A stretch of 64,000 nucleotides of DNA, taken from the NCBI GenBank assembly GCA_947044365.1, contig OX345643.1:3126501-3190500 (forward strand), in the 5' to 3' direction. Positions 38,701 through 47,700 of the stretch are shown here, in pieces. Source of the DNA: Petrosia ficiformis (lineage: Eukaryota; Porifera; Demospongiae; Haplosclerida; Petrosiidae). Every line of letters starts with the position of its first letter. Within the stretch, counting starts at the first letter, position 1. The notes beneath the pieces are model-generated. The model made no database searches. It was not told the DNA's origin and saw nothing but the letters and a program-made list of their open reading frames with translations. The position numbers and the translations under genes were made by a program.

Positions 38701-41700
38701 CCATGGTGTAAGAGGTAAGAAAAAGCTTGATCCAAGTCGTTTAAAGGCTATAAAACAGGCTTGTACAGACCCAAATCTTCAGATGATAAAGTTCTTCTTA
38801 AAGAATTGAGGATCAGTATTGATGAGGAATGTCGTCGTCAGCCAAAAAAAAAATCTTTGATGATGTTAATGACAATGTAAATCTAATGGACTTTACACAA
38901 GTTAATGAAAATTTTGATCTGTGGGAGTCACTATTATGATAATTATACTTTCTTTTACTTTAACCACTGTTGCTTTCTTTATAATTACTATTATCTTTTA
39001 TTTAAACTAATATACGATTGTTATTACAAAATGGATATTTAACTAATATTATAATTGAGTTTACCTAGGCATGGAGCTCAAACCACAAAATGTAAATATG
39101 AGAGTTTCTTTCAAGCATTAATATTTCATGGAGTATGCAAAACAAGACATGTGCCTCTGCGGAAAACTCGCAAGTTTTTTTATGTGATGTACTGTACATG
39201 TATAATGTTGTGTGAGTGCTCTTGATGTTCCTATATTGTATTAACTAAATCTGAATGGGAAATACACATGTAGTGACAAGAAAAAGGAATAACACATAAT
39301 TATAAATGTAAACTCAGTTTTGGAGGGTTGCTACATGTATAATCAATAATAGCAAGAGTGCAAGTAAAATGTGAAATCTTTGAACACTCAAAAGATCAAA
39401 ACACAAATCACAACCAACTTACTATCACAGTGTTTATATTCCAGTTGAACAGCCCTTTCTACAATCACCTTGATTAGTTTTATACTTATGGATTTGATCT
39501 CCATTTTAGGATCCTATGAAATCAAAAGTTTAATTAAATATTAGAAGTTTAGAACATTATAATTTCTATCACAAACATATAATTCGATATGGTAATTCAC
39601 ATTCAAGATATCAAGGAAGACTATGGTTCGTGGACCACAGTACTACAGTATCACAAAACATTTGGCATGCCGAAATTCTGAAATACATGGTTAATTAATT
39701 ACAAGCCAACTGCTATGCCATACGTTTAGCACATGGCCAGCAGAAAGATTGTTTTAGCAGTGTTTGTTAAGTAGTGATTGAGTTAGCGGCAGACATCTAT
39801 TTCTTCAACACAAGATCCTACATGTACATTTGTGCTGATGAGTGTTTCTGTTGTTGAAGTCATGAAAGTCAAACTATTATTTGTTGAATTTATACTACAG
39901 TATGCCAAAAAGGTAAGTTTACACATACATGTAGATCTAGTATTATAGTAGTCTGAACGAGTTGTTAGTGGTGTATCAGGCACTGTTTAGTGCCTACAAA
40001 ACATTCACAGGTGTGACCAATTGTAGGACACATGGCTAGTCATTATTTAGTTATATTGCGATAATCGTGACCAGTATCAGAACTGCCAATACCTCATAAA
40101 CATACATACATACATTACATTCCCACTAGTCTAGAATTAGTAATTCTCTACAACAAAAGTACAGGATTCATTATGAGGGGCTCAGAGTAACTATGACAGA
40201 AAATAATATTTGATCATGAAAAGTCATCAAGTGCTAATACAACACTTAAAACTTCATTAACAAAATATTCATCATTGCCCCTAAGATTGTAAAGGCTACA
40301 GTGCCTTCAAACACAAGCTGGAGAGAAAATTGCTAACCAGGCAAATCCGAATGACAAGCACAGAAATATCACCCAATATACATGTACATTATATGTACAT
40401 AAATTTGGATGTTAGTACATTGTAGTTTCATTACTAATAATAAGCTCCTGTTATTATCAATTGACAAGTACATTTTTTTACAAGCAAACCAATGCCAAAT
40501 TAATGTAATGTAATCAACTTACTAGTATCCCAGAACTCAAAATTGTACGATTCATACCAAAAGGAATACAAAATCTGACATAGGCTAAAAGATGACACTT
40601 GCTGACAACATTAATATTGCAATATATCAGTAGATCAGTAATACTAGGAAGACTTGAGAACAACTGTAACAAAAAGAAACAATACATAATACTAGAAATG
40701 TTCCTTATTGTGTTTTCTGTAACCATTATGGGTTTCCTTAAATTTACGTAACACAATAAATGTTATTTATATAAGAAAGTTTTAACACAAACATTTTCTT
40801 TAGATAGAGATTATTAATGATGTTTGCATACAATTAAAACAATGGACTATACAAGTGCATATAGAGAAAAAAAACATCCCTATGATTGCTTTACAAATTT
40901 AAGTAAAGATAAACATATCTCTATGACTGCTTTGTGGTGTCCAGCATTCGGTAATCATGGCTGACTTTATCAAGCATGAAAGACAACAGCTTATTATTTT
41001 GATTATCTACTCTCCTGACCTTTCAAAGGACCTTGTAGAACTTTAGGAATATATTTCAGGCAGAATAGCTAGCTTTTAGTTCCAGTTTCTACATAAGCTA
41101 CACAGATTTCTTTCTGCTGCTGTGTAGAGCTTGATTAATGATCGCGCGTTCTTTTACGCGCCACGCCCATTAATTGACCAAGCCCCCGGGAATGATGTAA
41201 CTTCCTTAACTACGTATACAACGCATACTCGCGTAAGTGGACACAAGAAAATATATATATATATATATAAACATACATCGAACCCGTGGGAAAGCAATCA
41301 TAGGGATGGCCCTGCGGGCCATAATAACAAAAACTGATTTGAAATGTTATGAATTATGAATACAGGTGATTCAATAGGTCTAAGAAAATTAATTGATTAC
41401 TTGATTTCTTAACTGATCAATTGCTGACGTGTAAATATGTTAAATTTCTCGTTATATAATAATTTAGAAACGGGCTTTGGTTCTTTTTAAAGTTTAATCA
41501 ATGGAAGGGTATGTTGTAGGTATTCATATATTATCCTATTATGACCCACACAGTTAGACACTATTAGAGATGCATGGCTTGTATAAATTTTCTGTTTTTG
41601 ACACTTACCAAAGTCACAAACTTCATTACAATAATCCAATTTGGGGAGGTTTTAGGATCATATGAAAAGGACACATTCTTTAAATATGGCAAGAGAAGAT

Positions 41701-44700
41701 CAGGCGATATCACAATACACTTGATAATAAACTGTTGAGCTAAAAGATTATCCAAAGAAGAGCTAAGAGACAACAGAAGATGTAGTAGTGCTGGATTATT
41801 AGTTCTGTGAAAACAAGAGAAATACATGTACAATGAACTGTAGATAACTATAATTACTGCAACAATGTTAACATATATCTTGGGACAAAGGATCTATTTT
41901 GATAAAATGATTAAAAAAAGAGGACCAACTGTCCCATGACAGAGACATAATCACATGGAATGCATGAGATTACTGTTTTAATAATGAATGCACTAAAGTG
42001 CAGAACCCTCACTAGCTATTGCTAAACAGCATGGCTTTAAAACAACTTTGCCTTTAGTAACAAGCCTTTAGCAAATTTCTGGATAAAACTTCACAAATAG
42101 CTGTATAAACACTCATTAGAACGATAGACAAAGCCCAAGAAACAAAGCTTTAAAGAGACAAAAGTTAGTGTTTCAGTGTTTTCTGCTGACATCAGCAAAA
42201 ACGATAAAATTTCAAGATTGCAACAGATCAATGAGAATTTACATGGCTGTTTCTTTGCAACAAGACGAGTTCAGAACAAATCGTTTTTATTTCTTACCTA
42301 TCACTATACCAGTATTCTGCAGATATGCTCGGAATACAGTAAGACCTTGCAGTTGTGGAGATCAAGCGGTAACACACAGACACACACAAGACTACTATAC
42401 CCCTCTGCCTACACGCTCGGGTTAATAATACACAATATGAGAATCCTACGACTACAGTTATAAACCTGTTATAAATTAGTAACTGATTATAAATTATAGG
42501 TATGCTATAAGAACTATTGTAACTACCTAAACTGAAGATTGGTTAATAATTTCCACTTCTAGCTAGTACTGACCTTTTCAAAAAGCATTAACCTAATATT
42601 AAATTTGATGAGAAACTATAACTAAAAGTAGTCACTATTATTATCATACTTAAAAAATACTAATTTCAGCTTCCAAATCAGATTGCATCATGTCATTGAC
42701 CACAGCTATATGCACATGTACATGTACATGTAAATACATGTAACATAAAACGAGTTCACTTTCTATTATCAACTATATACAGTACAAGTCAAAATAGTTG
42801 ACGTTTCATCTTTGTAGTACGACCATAGTACGAAACTGATAGTACAAAACTATTAACAATGCATTAAAACAATTTATTTGTGTTTAAATGTTTAATTAAC
42901 GTTTGCTATTAATCATTTACTCTCAGATCAGAAAAAAAGTTGATATTCCAGGTTAAGTAAGGCTCTGTCCAACTTTGCCTGCAGTCACAGTTCTTTATTC
43001 CATGTGGTAATAGCAAAACAATTGTCTTGACAAAGATGGGCGTGACAGTTAAAGATGGTCGAGTTGTATCAGATTTCATAGGATGTTAGGAAAGGCTTGA
43101 ATCTTGCTTGAAGGTTAGCATAAGGACTGGTGAGTATGTAGACAAATCCTCAAGTTTGGTTTTACAAATGTGAAGCGTCAGTTTTTTGGTGATTATTTGA
43201 CGGTCAATTTTTTCTGTTTATAAACCGTTCTGTTTACTGTATAAATTACTGAGTTTTAATGAAGATTTAGCATACTACGGAGCGTAGAACGTGAGTACTA
43301 TGAATACCAAACGTCAAATTTTTATGACTTGTACTGTAGTTCTGATATTTGCTCATTAAGAGTGGGGACAGCATAGAATCAAAATATTAGGGCTGCAACG
43401 AAAGTAATTTTTGGTATTCGGATATTCGCTTAGTCTAACGACCAAATATCAGGATATTTGCTAGCTTTTAGAGAAATTTTGTCATAACTCGTTTCTAGTG
43501 AGATATCAAATGTTAAGCTTACCTAAAAGCTGGTAACACGGAGCAACAATCTTCTCCGCAACCATTTTATTGCAATTATAATTTCACGTGTTCAATTTCT
43601 GCACATGCACAAACATTAAACGAATATCCAGATGCTAAAAAATACATTCGAATACCAAAATAACAAGCGAACACCCGAACAGTCCTACAAAATATTTGAT
43701 AGTGATTTTGATAACCTTATATGGTGCACCATGGGCCTAAAGACCTTCTTATTTGGCACTGCACAGTTCTTTCTTTAGGCCAGATGGTGCAGTTAATTAT
43801 GATTACATTATCACTAACAGTATTAACTGGTGCAATATTTGCAATGTATTCCCAATGATGCACACACTAACTATTGTTGAGCCAATTTGGCCCATGCTTC
43901 AAAATGTATCAAAAACTCTAATGTGTACATGTAGATAGGTATAACTACCTGTCTAAATCTGTAAAGAAAGTTGATGAAATAAAATTAATTCCAGTCTTTG
44001 AATCAGTTGCTAAAGCTAGCAAAAGGTCGAAAGTCAGCTCTGCTATTCCACTCTCCTGATGATTTGGATGAACCAGCAACATCCCTATGTCTTTCAAAAC
44101 ATGTTTATTAAAGAATTCCACTTTTGTTCGTTTGGGAATTGTTCTATTCTTCACTACCTACAATATACACATAAATAATTACATATAATGATATATCAAC
44201 ACACTTGTAAAAAGTATAATTTTGACAGTCTATGCACAAAGTACAACTTAGCACAATAGCTTAATTACATCTAAAAACTGACTATTTTATATAGAAATAA
44301 GACAAAATTCAGCAGCTAAGATGTCTAATGATTCGTTTTCCTGGATACCAAATTTATTTGCTTCTTGTATAAAATGACAATTTGAAAATAATATTTTATA
44401 ATGTGCTAATTTGTACTATTTTGAATAGTTACCAGATTTCCGACAAGTGAAAAAAAAAGAAAATCGTATGTAAATGTATAATAATTAAATTTTTATAATT
44501 ATTTACCTTCTCTTTGACTACGTTCAGAAACATTTCAATTGTTTCTTTAACATCTTTACAAAGACCACGAAATATCAAATTAACAAATCCTAAAAAAAAA
44601 CCAAACAGATCATACATGTATAGTGAGTTAGTGTGTAATCGGTTTCAAATCTCAAATTTCAGTTGAAATATCAAAGTTTCACTAACACTTAATTATATAT

Positions 44701-47700
44701 TCATGTGCTTTTGCACATTGTGAACATGTGCTCAATTGCAAAACTTAATTGAGAAAAAGTGAAGCCCATTTTGTTTTGTCTAAATATCCTAATTCACAGT
44801 TTAAAACACTAACAGGAACAAGAATAGTACTGATTATAATAGAGTACCAAGTACGTTTAAGAGGTAAGGATTCAAGCATTACAACAACAAACAATACAAA
44901 TTATTCAAACATTGACATTGACCTCATCAACATCTATAAATTCAACCATTTAGTAATAAAAATGTGACTAAATGCTAACATGTAGATGGTTGCAATTACA
45001 ATGAAATTTGTTTGATAGCATGCAAGTTTCTGAAATACCAAGTTGGGTGGTTTGCAGTTGTATATTTAAAGGTACATGTAGGTGTCTGGTCAAAATCGTT
45101 TAGGCTATCATTAATTTTATCTACAATACATGTGTATAATGTACATGTATATAAGGGATAGTTTTCCTTTACTGATAGTACAAAACAATTCATTTTACAA
45201 ACATGATCAGAAATACAATTTGTACATGTTCTAACTAACTTTTCAACTCCAGAACAGATCTTAGTGTGTCAGTATCCCCAACTAGCAAAAAAGATAACAC
45301 AAATTTTATAAAAGACACCCTAACAGAGTCATACAGAGTATCCTAATAAAAAATGAAAACAAAAATATATTCATAGTAATAATAATCAACACAGACAAAC
45401 ATTGCACATGTAAATAATGATAAGTTGTACAGTAGTTATCAGATTTAACTTGTCTAGTCACACGTGATGACTAGTATACTACTAATGTACTGTATACTAC
45501 AGGGACACCTAAACATGCTTGACAGCAAACACTGGTTTAGTATCCTCTACTATATGTTATCTTATATCATAAATCTGGGAAACAGTTAAAAACTGAAAAC
45601 AAGGAATGACTCAACATTATGGCAACTATAGAGTCCCTGATTTTACTTACTTTCAATCCCACATTTCTAGTAGGTAGGTATTCTAAGCATTTGATTGAAA
45701 AATCAAACACACTTAGAAGTTCAGCTGCTATTGTATTTCCTTGCATTATTATAGCTGTTAAAACCCGGAGTGCAGCAGCAGAGAGGAGATCTGGTTTACT
45801 GGCTGACAGTGATGTGTAGAAACATTGCAGATGACAAGTCAATATTGTTCTTGCTAATCTTTGTCCAATGGACTGCTCAATAACCTCATCTGATTTACTT
45901 GATGCCGTATAGAGAAGAATATGTTCTAGACATAATAAACTCAGCAACACCTACATGTACATGTGTATGAAAATATGAAATAGAAATAAATGACACACCA
46001 AATGAATTATAATTAATCAATTCATAACCTTTTCCTACTACTAATACATGTACATGGACTAATCCACGAGTTAATCCATAAGGATTAGAATTTTGTAAGC
46101 AAAGTTTCATGATTCAGGACTCACTCAACCTCTACTTTCTGTTTGGTTAGCAATACTTAATTACAATATTTCATAATTGCCGAGCACCTTAGTGCGAGGC
46201 AACTAATCCGGGAGTGTAGTGAAATCTCGGCCTTAGTTTGTATATATATATATGGCTCTGTCACGCTTAGGAATGCAATAATTAAACGTACTACCACAGG
46301 CACGTTAATTCGTAGACCCGCTAGATTTAGACCGCGTGTACTGTTGATGGCGTACTGCTCTAATGTAGAGACGAGTGAGGAACCTACAAGTGAGGGAGCT
46401 ACAGCACGCCTTCGACACTTAGCTATACTGAGAAAAAGAAGCAAAGTGTGGGAGCTACAGAAGACGCCAAGACAGAGGAGAAATTAAGAGGTAGAGAACA
46501 GAAACAGCGAGATCTAGATGAGAGTGAACGACAGGCAAGACAATCCTGTGTATGTTAGCATCATCGCAAGGATTACAAGATGACAAATCACTAAATTCTC
46601 TCTTCTTTCCTGCCATTATAAGTGTCAAAGTTAAATAATTATACCTTTGTGTGACTAAAACCACACGTTTCTGGATATTAACTATAGTGTAGTGCGAGCG
46701 AGGCAGTCTGCACATGCGTATTCCTAGTTATATGTATAAGAGGGTGGCCTAGACACATGAATGAATAGGATTATAATGATTTTGACCAAAAAATTAATTG
46801 CTCAGGATAAATTTCTGAAGAGGCTTATAAATCCAAAATAGGAGTCTCATTGAAAGTCTGCAGAGTAAAGAACAGATGAGTGAACTGAATCAAAATTGAA
46901 ATTCTCCTTTAACCAGAAGTAGATATTATGCTACCTTCTCTACTAATTAATCTGGAAGCAATAATAATGCAAAGTCTTAACAACAAGGATGGAAGCTGAA
47001 CTGTGATATGCCATTGCAGCATAAATAGGCCTGAAATAGAAGAATACTGATTTATATTGTGCTTGCTAGTAGGTTTATCTGGATAAACTCTATTATATGA
47101 CTAAAATTATAATAATTAGTATCTTTTAATGTTTCGTTCAGAATGAAATGCCTAAGAGTATGATATTTAGTATAATACAAAATGTAGGGAGGTTCAATAG
47201 GTTTTTAGTTCATTGCTAGCTACAATTAATTGTGTCACACCACAGCTTCATTTGTGCACAATCCCAATTGCACATGTTACCTTTAAGATGTATGACCATG
47301 GGTGAGTTTGTATGTTTACCTTATCTGAGTCAAATACTTTGTTAGCCTGTTCAAATACAGTCAGTACATGTCCACAATCGGGATACTTTCGTAAATACTC
47401 ACACAGGAACACTGAATCAATTGATCTGTTCAATGTATTTAGGAGAACTGTCAATCCTAAATGGAAACAAGATGTATTGAGAAAAAAGTATCCTGCTTTG
47501 TGATGTTTACATGTATGTATCAATCATCACTGATGAAACTGGTGTCTCCACCTTTCTGTGTACTCAAAAACTGGGCTTTTTCAAGAGACTTCCTCATGTT
47601 GGAAACAATGCTTATTAATTTTGTTAAAGATTCCTACAACATCTTTTTACTGTTTCACTGCTATATACAACAGTTTTTACTTAATAGTATTATTTGCAGT

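Larger units (their letters stand above)
34561..38945 (+). pseudogene. Decayed BEN-domain gene, nested and antisense in a URB1 intron
   Basis: Segments: about 34564-34920 (a frame with SLASDYAFPFDQFNTKVC, then in shifted frames KVGKKVRVKFT and KVWNGIIVKES), donor gtaagt at about 34931; 35042-35190 (SPAPPVIKSSDTALPVPSS; acceptor gtcttag, donor gtaagt); 38380-38940 with a BEN domain: CRSRKNVAGKLALAIFTLDE, then GKKKLDPSRLKAI, and in another frame DKVLLKELRISIDEECRR. BEN domains bind DNA or proteins in chromatin. At least three frameshifts and a stop break it. A Tc1-superfamily element and a MITE sit in its second intron. Confidence 0.6.
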
